A stretch of 64,000 nt of DNA from Eutreptiella sp. 'Long Island Sound 2002' (Eukaryota > Euglenozoa > Euglenophyceae > Eutreptiales > Eutreptiaceae): the NCBI GenBank assembly GCA_964036045.1, contig OZ038382.1, forward strand, positions 82,993,918 to 83,057,917, read 5' to 3'. Below, one piece after another: positions 33,601 to 44,600 of the stretch; within the stretch, counting starts at the first letter, position 1; each line of letters opens with the position of its first letter. A program made the translations under genes and the position numbers. Below the pieces are notes generated by a model. It ran no database searches. It worked only from the letters and a program-made list of their open reading frames with translations, and had not been told where the DNA came from.

Positions 33601-34532
33601 TCCCTTCTAGCGCTTCCTGGGGTAGTGAAATTATCCTGCTGTGGGGCCCCGCTGGCTTATCTCGTTTTCGCTAATTTTTTGCCACCCACGAAAAATTTGT
33701 TTGTGCACATTATTTGGTATTCGGTTGCACGATGGTGTTGAGAAGGATAGTCGAACCGAATGATTCGGAAGCATTTCCATGCTTGAAAGACATTGAAGAT
33801 TTACAAATCCAATTTTTTTTGGCCTCTTGAAGCCGAGTTCTACAAGGAAATGGTTGTATATCTGTTTAGCTCCAGACCTTTCGCCCACATGCATGGTTGA
33901 GGTTGGGAACCGCTCCAATGGGCAGGGGACTCAAAGGGATGTGCTTTGTGTGTCATCCTTACCCTGCCTGACCTTCCCACCTTTCATGACACGCGGTGGA
34001 TATTTCATGCGGCATCCATAGTGGATGTCCCTTTGCTAGAGCTAGTGCTAGTGCCGCCCTTTGTGACATTCGGGTCCAAGAGGAGGGGAGAGGAAACACA
34101 TGCAAGGAATTTAAGAGCCACATTGCTAAATCGATGCTAGTGATCGCCGATGAATATGGCACATATGCAAGGACCGCCACAACCATCACACCAATGTCAG
34201 CATGAAGCATGAAGCTAAATAGTGTATGTTATACCTTCATAGTAAGAGGCTTGAAAGCAATCTCCACTATTGTGTTGCACCCTGCTCCGTAGTTCCAATG
34301 TGAGAGACTTGCACTATTCATCAAAAACAACAACGTGCTGCAGTGATTGTTGGCGCCTTCCAACAGCAACCCATTGATGCATATCGCCACCCCGATGTGA
34401 CTTGGTAATTCTTGTCAAAATGTCCGGATCGGGGTTCCAACCGCAAGAATCCAATGATCCCGAGGTACCGACGACGCCTCCGCAAAGCATCTTCGGCAAG
34501 TTCATCCATAAATCTAAAAGTTTCATTAACAA
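30623..34532. repeat. 3.9-kb inverted repeat with a 17-nt loop
   Basis: The left arm (30623-32731) and right arm (32749-34532) are reverse complements over essentially their whole length, meeting at a 17-nt centre (32732-32748). They differ by point changes, an insertion of about 19 bp in the right arm near 33,965, and a 326-bp insertion in the left arm (31915-32240). The same short frames appear on opposite strands in the two arms. I recognise no gene and no transposon ends. Confidence 0.92.
31915..32240. mobile_element. Foldback/MITE-like insertion, 326 bp, 8-bp duplication
   Basis: The insert is flanked by CCGAGCGT on both sides (31907-31914 and 32241-32248). The other arm has the empty site CCGAGCATTGC. 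Both ends share GTTCACTGTGGTAGGG in inverted orientation. The core is a long palindrome (31987-32102) with about 48-bp arms around CCCAGCTAGCGCTGGG. An 8-bp duplication suits hAT-type transposition. No coding sequence is present. Confidence 0.75.
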
Positions 34533-36202
34533 TAAAGAAGGTCCCTACCAGGACCGGCCCCCGCTGTGCCCCTTCCGCCTGTCACCCCTGCTGACTTGCT
34601 CCTGATCAACGATTGCATTTATCAAAATCCAGGGTCCAAAAACCAAAAATATAGAAAATCCAATCCTCCTTCAACCCTGAACAGCAATCAGATCCCACCA
34701 ATACAGCAATTACCCGATCCACAATCCAATCCACACTGCGGGCTTCCGTTCAGCACACCGGTCGTCCCACGGTGGCGGGCATGTACAAGAATTGCACCAA
34801 AGAGGAAAGCCCTGAAATTGGCATATGAACACAAATAAAGCAAAGTTGGGGAAAGATGGAAACCTACACAATCACAGCCATAGACCCCTCATTCCCTGGA
34901 CTCAAGACCTTCCCTTGACTCACCAACATGATGCCCTGAACCCAGTCAAATAAGATGGCTAAATGCCATGTGTCAAAAGTCTCTTCATAAACTCCAAAAA
35001 TGTTTTCACCCCCAAGCCTCTAAATCCTAGCCCAATAGGGGAGGTGGCGTGTCATGGCCTAGAGTGGCACTCAGGACCATGCCCTACCCTGACATATACT
35101 TGGTTGGTCTTGGAGTCAAATGGGTTTAGAGATATGCCCCATGAGTTTGAACTCATAACAAGCCAAAAACTGCCAATTCACACCATATTGGCCATATATC
35201 AAATATATGCTCAAAATTGAAGTTACCAATTATCCGAAGGCTCAAAGCATGCATGGAATCGAAGTCTAATATTCATGGAGGATGGAGACCAAAGGTCAAT
35301 GCCCATGTACATCCCCACTTTACCCTCGAAACCCCTTCGGATATGGGCGCCACGCACTGCCCAAGTCAGCCCATGATCTTGAGACCAATTCTTGTAATCC
35401 TTCGTGCGCCAAGCCAAATGGAGTACGCGATCCGGCATATGGTGGTGTTCAACTCCAAAGCATATGCCAACATATGAACAACATACCATGGTTCGACTCT
35501 CCATAGGCTTCTAGCTGTTTGCCGACCAGGTAAGTACACAAAACGCAAAAATCAGGAAAAATTAAGGTCAAAAACATGAAAATATGTCCAAATACAAAGT
35601 TGTCATGATAGTATATCTCTATGCTCACCCCTGATATCCGCGCATGGTTCAATATACAAATGATTGGAACCATTTGCGAACAATTCCCCCACTTGGATCC
35701 CCAATCGGGCGCATGGAGATACCTTCGCCACTCATATCTACATGCCCCATGAAAATGGGAGTGCACTCATGGATCTCTTTGGCAAACATACCATGAGCAA
35801 TACATACGCGGTAGACTTAGTCTAGCGCTTTGAATTCCACAATTGGGACATGGGCAAAGCCCTTGTCACGTGTGGCTCCCCATCTCTTCGGCCACACGAA
35901 GATATATAACATGGGCTTGAGCATATCGAAGCACATACCATGCATATAACACATACGCTCAAAAAGTGGCTCCCACCATGGTATGCCATGCCCCTCCATG
36001 GACATAACTTCACATTAAAAATACGTGGGAACCCAAGGAAAGTATCTATGCAACCCCAACACTCATGCGGTACACTCGAAAGTCGCAATAAAATGTTCGA
36101 TTGCTAGGTCCAAGAGTTATATATCACTTTCTACCCTCTTGACCATTATCCCTTGCTACTCTAGGCATGTGTACACACCAAAGGCGTTTGATGCTTCCTA
36201 AA
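34533..36202. other. Anonymous sequence
   Basis: No repeats, RNA genes or recognisable coding regions are visible. Open frames are short and occur on both strands. Confidence 0.5.
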
Positions 36203-36598
36203 TTAAGTTGAGACCAAGGCGGTTCCAACCCGATTCTCGAAATTGATATTCCCCCGCCGTGAGCCAGAGATATGATTCTTCAAAGTGGCGTCACGAATCA
36301 CTTTTGTTTCGACTATATCTCCAAGAAAAATGAAGGGGATGACAAAAGGAAGGTTGATTCGTGATCGGGGATAAATGTAGGACCACTCGAGATTCATCAT
36401 ATCGAGTACGGCGATGTCGAAGTCGAAAATCCGATTCTGAAAGTCTGAAAAAATCGGATTAATTTTGCGAGTGTATAATATGAAAATTGCGGAAGCAACG
36501 AACCCTTTACTGATGAAATCTGACCCGTCATCGGGGTTTCCGCCAAAATATCTGGAAATAACAGTTAACCAATCGGTTACCGCAAAATCGCGAGCCAA
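36203..36598 (-). CDS. Hypothetical 131-codon reading frame
   Basis: A minus-strand frame contains hydrophobic stretches (FVASAIFILYTRKINPIFSD, INLPFVIPFIFLGDIVETKV). I do not recognise it and cannot say whether it is coding. It lies in the flank downstream of element B. Confidence 0.2.
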   Translation of the reverse strand: MARDFAVTDWLTVISRYFGGNPDDGSDFISKGFVASAIFILYTRKINPIFSDFQNRIFDFDIAVLDMMNLEWSYIYPRSRINLPFVIPFIFLGDIVETKVIRDATLKNHISGSRRGNINFENRVGTALVST

Positions 36599-37285
36599 CT
36601 GACAGTCGCCGATACATTGACCATCAGAACGGAAGGCGGAAAAATTACGGAAACATTATGATAAAAAAACCCTGTTGATTCCTGATATTCTGATATATAA
36701 ATCTCAGCTGGCGGCGCCTCGGTACTGATTATGGCCGCTCATAGCCGGAATGGCCAAACCTATCACACTATCACATCGGGTTAGGTCAGGTGGATGGGAG
36801 AGTATGATGTCAGCCAATGGCGGCTTGCCGGCACATAGATACACACCCCAAGTGACCCAAAGATGGCCACGGGGGTCCGAACCGGCTTCATCCCCCTTCT
36901 CAGAGCGTTGTTACCGCTCGGAAGTCATTGAAGAGAGGACGGGAGGACCCCAATGGGCTCCAACCCCCCCCCCCCCATGTCCCAAGGACACATGGAGGCC
37001 CCACACACGTCGTAGGCGTCCCCCACGTCCCAAGGGAGGGGTGAGGACACTCATAATCGGTGCCCTACGCCATATCCGGTCTCCTCTTGATCTACAACAT
37101 GGACCAAGGGGATCAAAGATAGAAAAACGTCGTCGGTCGACCTAAATAAGTATACCACAATGAAATATATATGTGGAGATCGAGTGAAGGGGGTATATGG
37201 CCAATCAAGGCCCAAAAAACCCCGGATGAACGCCCTCACCCATCTCCCAAGCACAAAAACAAACAAAAATGCCAAGGGGGATCCA
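36599..37285 (-). other. Downstream flank of element B (3' LTR not delimited)
   Basis: On the minus strand this follows the element B stop codon. A purine tract (AGAAGGGGGA, complement near 36890-36900) could be the polypurine tract before a 3' LTR. With no second LTR copy in the window, the LTR boundaries cannot be set. Confidence 0.3.
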
Positions 37286-38127
37286 TTACGGTGCTACTGC
37301 AGCCACCAAATGGACCAACACGTCCTTGACATCCAAAGAAATGTTCTTTTTCTTCAGATAGTCCATCCAGACCGTGGTGTACCTTGGCACGAAACTGCTC
37401 GGAGGCTCCCACGAATCCCTGGATGCGGCGAATACCTTCCAACGGACTTTATAAAGCCTACCCCCAGGCGTCCCCGGGTCCGGCTTGTCCGCCAGGATCC
37501 TCTCGGCGGTGAAGTGGTCGTCCTCACCCTCGTCGTCCGAGTCCACATCGCCGGCCGTGAACTCGAAGGTGACGGGACGTCCGCTGGGGTCTGGTGCTCG
37601 GGGACGAAGCTGGGTATGGTCGCGGTCCAGGATCTTGTTATCCCCCACACGAACCGCATTCACATCCTGCCCGACCTTCCGCACGATTACCCCCGGCACA
37701 TACCAAGATGCCTGCCGATGCCTGGACAGGACATCGTTGTGGTGCCGCTCCACCCATACGGTGTCTTGGAGAGCATACTTCTGGACTTTTCCCTGCTTGA
37801 AGTACTTGGCCCTCTTCTCATGCTCGTCCTGAAGTGCCTTGCACACCTTGGCCGCCGTGTCGTCCGCCTCAGCCATCATAGCGTTCGCATCCCCGGCCAC
37901 TTTGCCATGGTTCAACCACGGGAGAGTGCGTGACACTCGATCCCGTAGGAACAGGATACGATGGGGCGACAGTCCAGTGGGTCCCGGAAAGGTCGTGATA
38001 CGCCTGGAGCACTCTCCACAGCGAGTTATACCAGTTCCGGCCCCGTTCGTCAATGTGCAGCTGGCGGAACTTCTCGAACATCTGCCGCCCGGCCACCTCA
38101 GCACGGCCATTCGACCGCCTGTGGTAC
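37286..38127 (-). pseudogene. Element B, 3' part: integrase C-terminus and chromodomain
   Basis: Minus-strand continuation of the integrase that breaks off at 48405. It starts in frame with YHRRSNGRAEVAGRQMFEKF, which supplies the third catalytic residue (Glu). A one-base frameshift near 37980 follows, then GLSPHRILFLRDRVSR (the usual integrase C-terminal motif). A basic linker leads to a chromodomain at about 37513-37355 (YKVRWKVFAASRDSWEPPSS). The frame closes at 37286. Chromodomains of Ty3/gypsy integrases steer integration toward modified chromatin. The separation from the rest of the gene is explained by insertion of element A. Confidence 0.85.
38123..38127. other. Target-site duplication, left copy (GGTAC)
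   Basis: GGTAC directly precedes the first base of the element A 5' LTR and is repeated at 48405-48409 after the 3' LTR. Five bases is the usual length for Ty3/gypsy elements. Confidence 0.95.
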
Positions 38128-38608
38128 TGTAACGGCAGCAGTGACAGTACTCAGATTATACATCAATGTGATCAGAATTTCAATGATTCTCAGATGTACA
38201 TTAGTGCAGTAAATTTTCCGCTTGTTTTCATGTTTTCCGTTCGCCGCCAGATGTCCCCTGTGAGCGTGCGTCGAGTCGCATTTGTCTTTCGTGATTTCCC
38301 AATCGGACTTATTTAAATTATTTCGAATGATTTCACGTTGTGTCATTATGTGCGATGAATGCGCATTGAGATTCTATGTCTGCTCCATTTTTGTAGACCG
38401 GGTTTTCTGACTATTCATATTCCACCATGGAGTTCAATGGACTGACAAGTGCTTCGCATATGTCGCTCCAAGAGGCTGGATATGGGTCTGAAGAGGGTCA
38501 GTTGGGTTCGGAGATATCAGGGGCAGTGTCGGGCGTTACGACCCCTAGGGCATCAAGGCTACAGGCTTCGCAATCACAAGAAAGATCCGCCACTATGCAG
38601 CGGTTACA
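38128..38608 (+). repeat. Element A 5' LTR
   Basis: 481 bp, starting TGTAACGGCAGCAGTGACAG and ending GCAGCGGTTACA. A TATA-like TATTTAAAT lies at 38310-38318. An ATG in good context (CCACCATGG, 38427) opens the gag frame inside the LTR. It differs from the 3' LTR at 10 positions. Confidence 0.95.
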
Positions 38609-40961
38609 TGGTAGCAGAGGAAATCATGACTCTGCTTCTGGAATCTCCACGGACACCCTTAGATCATCGGACTTTAGCGGGGCTATCACTCGTTCTGAGT
38701 CACTGCGTGTTCCCCCTGAGGTTACATTCGTGGCATCTCCCCAGCGAACCGAAGATTACCCTTCTGAGTGTCCTTACTGTGGCCATAGGCATTGGCCTGG
38801 AGTTCATACTTGTGCTGATTGTTGTGTGAACGCCCCACCCAACCTTAAACCCGGTTGAGAATCTCCCTCCTCGAGTGAATCTGGTTCCTCCTCTCACGCT
38901 CTACCTGATCTTGAACACAGCAGCAGCGAAGGAGAGCAGTCTGATACTGGAAGTAGTGGTGATTACTGGGAAAACCACTTCCAGGAAATCTGGAACCAAG
39001 AATTCCTGCACCGCCAGAACTGGCTGCTGGCGGAGGCGGGCTATCGTGGCCGCCTGAGGGACTGGTTCAGGGCGTCGTGCCAGTTCATCAGGGACAGTGG
39101 CCGCCTGCGATTTGACGCCACATTGCAGGAACAAGAGGACTGGGAAGAGCTGATGGCTCAGTTCGACCACCAGGCTGCCGTGATGGTGCAGATGGCCATC
39201 ATTGCCGAGGAGAGACGCAAGAATGTGCATCCGCACGCTGGTCCGTCGGGCGCCTGGGGTCCGAACGACGAAGAGGTCGACGAAATGAGGTGTGATTCGA
39301 CACATTCCCACCTCTCCAGGGAGCAACTGTCCAAGCTTCCCAACTCCAACTCCAGTGTTGACAGCTGGGTTGATGAAGTAAGAAGCAAAGGAAAAGGTAC
39401 GAGATGCCCTTCCTGTGGCGAGTGTGCCAAGGACTGCTCCTGTCGACGCCAGATTTCGTCGCTGGAAGACAGGGTGAAGGAGCTGAAGAAGGCCGCCAAG
39501 GAGAAAAGGAGGGATGACGACAGCAAGTGGAAGGAGATGGAGCAGAAGCTGGAAAAGCTGACAAATCTGGTACAAAATCTGAGCACTACTGGGCTCACTG
39601 GACCAGCGCCTACAATGGCAAGCCACCCAGCACCTACCTCCTCAGCTGCACCTGCATCCACGCCTTACGGCGTTCCACATTCTCCGGCACCCCCAGCTTT
39701 TACTGGTCACATCCCAGCTTTTACTGCAAATTCTGGTATCCCCCCTACTGGATTTACAAGTCCTATTGGGTTCAATCTGGGTACTGAAGGAGGAGAATCT
39801 TCGTCGGAGAGGTCTGTACTGTCTGTTGGTACCATTGGTGATATTGAAGGAGAAGCAAGGACCACCGTGAAGGAGAGATCAATGGCCTTGAAGAAGAAGG
39901 ACCGGCAGCAGAAAGAAAACGAAGCCAAAATCAAGGAAAAGCAGAAGAAATTGAAGGAGATGAGGCTGCATCAAGCGCAACCAACACCGTTCGTGCAGCC
40001 CACTGTGGACCAGGCGTTGCTGGCGGCCGCAATTGCTCAAGCACAGGCAATGGGAGGCGCCGCCGTCAATCCGGTTTTCGTCAATCCAGTTGGCACATCC
40101 ACAGGTTTCAACCTGAACCACCTGCTGAATCCTTTGCACATGAGGCTTAGGGGTTCAGTAATGAAGCAGCCGAAGTTCTCAGGGCACCCAAATTACTGGG
40201 CGTCCTTCGAGAGGCAGTTCATGGTTTGGCTGCAGACGGAGAAACTGGACAAGGAACTCTGGATTCTCGGGTTGATGGACTGTTTGACTGGCAAACTCAG
40301 AGAAAGTACATGTAATCTTTATGTAGAAAGGCAGAATCAAGGAGATCCCCTGACTTATGAAGAGTTGTATCGAAGTCTCAAGAAGAAAGGCTCTCGACTT
40401 CCTGAAGATCATTACAGGAACCGTCTTGAGAACTTCAGGGCGATCAAGACATTGTTTCTTGAAGAGATCCAAATAGCAAGGCAAGATTGGGAGTTTTTGG
40501 TGCAAGAGGCGGAGAATTCGGGAGAAGGACTTTCTGAAGGCGAGATGAAGAAGACCCTCCTGAGCAAGCTCACGCCGGAGAACAAGCAGAAGATCAGGGA
40601 CTCTCAGGCGGACCAAAAAGTCCTGGGCAACTGGGTTGAAGTCCGAGGATTGCCGGAGACTATGGGAAAAATGGCAGTTCGTGAGTTGCTACACTCTATC
40701 AGTGCTACGGGATTGAAAGACATGACTATTCGTGAGGGCAGATGGAGAGTTGGTTTCCATGATTCTGAACAGTCGGAGTTTTTCTGTAGCATGGTGGATG
40801 GAAAAGTGAAGTGTAAGGGAACAGTTTTGCAGGTACGGCCGTGGATCTTCTCGTATGGAGTCGAGCAGATCTGGGACGAACTTGAAAAGTATGCAAACTT
40901 AGAACGTTTAGAAGTCACAGGATGCACAAGGCTTCGGAGGCAAGGTCAGTGCCGTTGGTGA
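38427..40961 (+). pseudogene. Element A gag (starts in the LTR; one in-frame TGA)
   Basis: A single frame runs from ATG 38427 to TGA at 40959-40961, broken only by TGA at 38856-38858. In order it encodes an LTR-derived Ser/Gln-rich start, a Cys/His motif (CPYCGHRHWPGVHTCADC), an acidic Ser-rich stretch, a second Cys cluster (CPSCGECAKDCSC, near 39410), coiled-coil-like Lys/Glu regions (39460-39580 and 39880-39980), and a Pro/Ala/Thr-rich spacer. Then come a Gag core (PKFSGHPNYWASFERQFMVW, from about 40165) and an RRM-like segment (about 40629-40846) with VEVRGLP and RWRVGFHD in the RNP2 and RNP1 positions. Protein-like sequence continues after about 40920 in the +1 frame. Gag forms the particle and packages RNA. 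The TGA may be a decay mutation (CGA to TGA) or a recoding signal. Confidence 0.8.
38609..38622 (+). promoter_or_regulatory. Primer-binding site
   Basis: TGGTAGCAGAGG starts at the first base after the LTR. It resembles the common plant PBS complementary to initiator Met-tRNA (TGGTATCAGAGC) with two differences in 12. The gag frame reads straight through it. Confidence 0.75.
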
Positions 40962-41466
40962 GAAGGGATGCTCCGTGTGCATTGCCCTTGGAAAAGAAGG
41001 TCGAGCGGCGACTCACACGACCGCAGATCACAGGTGGACGCCCTCAGATCTCAAGACAATTCAGTCCAAAATGGATGGAAAGGGAAATTCTCCCAAAAAT
41101 CCCCAGCAGGATGGAGCACGAGATGCTGAGCAGCATGGAAGGGGAAAGGGTAAAGGGCAGTCCAAAGGAACGAACAGAGACTGGACACCAAAAGATTACT
41201 TGCAGCAAGGCGGAGATCCAAGTGGCTCAAGATGGACGGATGCTGGTGGAAAATCTGGTGGAAAAACTGGCGAAAAGGGTGGAAAGGGACAAGGAAAGTC
41301 CGGGAATCAAGATGATTCGAAGGTGAATGGCAACCCCCTGTATACGGAGACGCCAGCGAACAAGACCTTCGGCAACAACAAGGATACTGGAGGGTCGAGG
41401 CAAGGGCAGATCCAACGAATCCAACCCCAATTCCAACACCTCCAACAACAAAGGCCAAGGAGGTAA
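40921..41466 (+). pseudogene. Element A gag C-terminus / nucleocapsid-like region (shifted frame)
   Basis: From 40921 the +1 frame continues with FGGKVSAVGEKGCSVCIALG and two histidines (THTTADH), a possible C2H2 zinc knuckle. A Gly/Lys/Gln-rich basic tail follows, typical of RNA-binding nucleocapsid. The tail then carries over in a second +1 shift near 41390 into the pol frame (KKGGGGKSFGGRGRGKGVNA, to 41599). Two successive +1 changes could be indels or programmed shifts. The zinc motif would bind genomic RNA. Confidence 0.6.
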
Positions 41467-41602
41467 GAAAGGTGGTGGTGGAAAGTCATTTGGTGGTCGT
41501 GGACGTGGAAAAGGAGTCAATGCCGTTGAAGCAGGAGAAGAATGGGTTGACGAAGGACAAGTACAGGACGTGCAGACGAACGTCCAAGAAGAATGGCAAT
41601 AG

Positions 41603-44600
41603 GGAAGCCAACTTGACCCAAATCCGAACACAGGGGTTGAGTGGCAGGAAACAAAGCCCATCAGGGTAGTTGGGGCGGTGGATGGACGCTGCTGGGATCG
41701 GCTGGCGCGTTCCTCCGGCCTCCTGTACCCTGCCTGGGTCCGCAGCGCTGTCCGGCGAGGCAAGCAGCGCCAGTTTGTCTGCTGGATCCAGGTCAGGACG
41801 ACAGATGGTAAGGTTAAACTTGCCAAATGTCTGATTGACAATGGTTCAGAGGTCAATCTGGTGAGGAAAGGCTTTCTGCAGGAGAACGACGCGAAGATGT
41901 CCTTGACACCTGTCCAGCTGGAGGGAGTCAGCGGACATCGCCTTGACGGTGGCGACAGAGAGGCAGAATTGGCGGTCAGATTGGTGAAACAATCTGTGTG
42001 GAGCGTGGAAGAGACGGTCACGGAGGAGTGGTTTGCTGGAAAATTCTATGAAGCCAGCATTAAGTATGATTTATTCTTGGGTCAACCATGGCTTCATGCT
42101 CACCGTGTGTCGCCCATGGGACACAGGACATGCTTCCTCCAGGATCCGTCGACCAGCGACCCGTCTGACCTGGATTATCTGCACCCATATACCAAGAGTA
42201 TCCACCAATTCAAGGAGCGAAATAAGCTGCATATTCAGCAAGATGGGCAGGAATGGACAGGGAATCAAGAAGAATTCGAAGAAGGAAAGGTGGAATCATT
42301 GAACTGCAAGAAGTGGAAGTCAGTTTGCTATCGTGTAGTCGACAAATGGCGGGACATTCTGGTGGATTATTTCGAAAGGAACCACAATTTTCGTCCTCAA
42401 GTTGATGCCTTTGCAAACAAAAAGAGGAAAAGATTTCCGAAGTTCTACGACGATGCCTGGAGTGAGGACTGGTCTGAACCTCTATGGATCAATCCACCCT
42501 TCAACGTTTTTCCTCGTGTGGTGCAGAAGCTGAAGCAATCCGGCGCAAAGGCGATTTTAATTGTTCCCAACTGGCCAAGACAATCTTGGTTCAAGGACAT
42601 TATGGACATTTCAATCGACATTGTCGAGCTACCTCACAAGGGAGTGAAGCTGTATTGCGAAGACAATGGCAAGCCTTTGCCACAGCGTTCGTGGAGCACG
42701 TTGGCGTGCTTAGTTGACGGGAATCTGGGAGATTATTGGCAAGATGACAGTGAAATGGGAACAGAAGAGGTCATCTCAAGTTCCTCAAGAATCGACGAAA
42801 TTGAGGTGGATGAAGACGATCGAGAGCGGAATCCCGACGTAACGTCGTGGAAGGAGGAAAGGACAATCGGCGTCCCTCAAGAGAACGCCTCCATCCATTA
42901 CAATTCGTCCCCATCAGACAAGAATCAAGCCAAAAATGTCAAGATTTCAAACAAGAATGATGACAAATCTCCAAGAATCTCGCCTGAATTGACAGGAATG
43001 CAGCTGAATTCGTCCGACCATCCCTTCAAGACATTCGTGGACCCCCTTCATTGGTGGGATCCCACTGAGGAGCGAGCTCAGGTGAGCTTCATCCGCCAAC
43101 AATGCGACGAAGAAGTTTGGAATGAAGTGGCCAAGAATATGAGACCACGACCAACAATTCGCAAATTGGTGGACATAATGTCGATGATTAAATATGGGAA
43201 TCAGGTCGACGGAGACAAGATATCTGCAAAAAGGGACGCAGTGGTCGAAGATTATAAAGATGACGTGCTGAGTGGGAAGTTGTGGAAAAACCCCCCAATT
43301 CAATGTGAAAATGGGGAAGCCAAGATTGAGATAATCCAAGGCTCAAAGGTGCACAAACAACGTCCATTCTATCTACACGGCACCAAAGCAGATGCCCTGC
43401 GAAAGATTACTGAGCGCAATCTCTATGAATTCGGTTGGTTGGAGGGCTGCATGAGTTCTGAGTGGTGTTCAGCACCATTTACTGTGCCAAAGCCCCCACC
43501 TGCTGACCAATCCAGCATAGATGCTTGGCGTCTAGTGGTGGATTACAGAGCCCTGAATGCCGCCACGGCACCAGACGCGCATCCCCTTCCTTTAATCGAG
43601 AAGGAGATCGCCGCGACCAAAGGTAAGCTCTTTACTGTGTTGGATTTGCGCCATGGCTTTCATCAGATGCCCCTTCGAAAGGAGGATAGGCATTTGACGG
43701 CAATGTGCACGCCCTGTGGCACTGTCCAGTAGACTGTACTGCCGATGGGTCTGAAGAATGCGCCGTCGATGTTCCAGAAGATGATGGAGACTATTTTATT
43801 TCAGAAGCACAAGTCTCTGGATTTACAAGAATTCTGCAGCATCTACATTGACGACCTTCTGATTGCCACGCCGTTGGGAAAAAACCTTGATGAGTGCCTG
43901 AAGTTGCACGAAGAACAAGTCCGAAAAGTTCTCGAAGTCCTTCGACAAGAGAAGCTCGTGTGTGGACCAAAGAAGGGCAAGATGTTCCTCCAGAGTGTGG
44001 AATTTTGTGGCTCTGTCTTGGAAGATGGGACAAGAAGACCAGCCCCAGGGAAAATGGCTGCGCCGCAGCTATGGGAAAGGCCTAAAACCATCACGCAGCT
44101 TCGTGCCTTTTTAGGCTGCTGCAATTATTACCACGAGTTCCTTCCTCTCTACGCCAAGTTCTCTGGTCCATTGACAGAGTTACTCAAGGTTGGCAAAATA
44201 GAAGGAAAGAAGCGATCTCAAGTCAAGCTCAAGTGGACGCTAGAATGTGAAGAGGCCTTTACTGGTCTCAAGGAAGCACTGGCAAATGTGGTTACATTAA
44301 AGACTCCGTGGTTCGATGGAAGACCTTTTTATATTCGTACAGACGCCAGTCGTTACGCCATTGGTGCTACGATCGAACAAGTCGATGACGAAGGTCACCA
44401 TCATCCTCTGGCTTTCTGGTCTCGCAAGCTTACAACAAGACAGCGAAATTGGAGTCCAAGGGAACAAGAAGCCTACGCAATCCTTTGTGCCTTACGGCGT
44501 TATGAAGGTTGGATCTTGGGCCATCGCGTTGAGGTACTGACTGACCACAAGTCACTGGTGAGCTGGAGGACAGAACATGTGGATACCCCTGGTGGACCAG

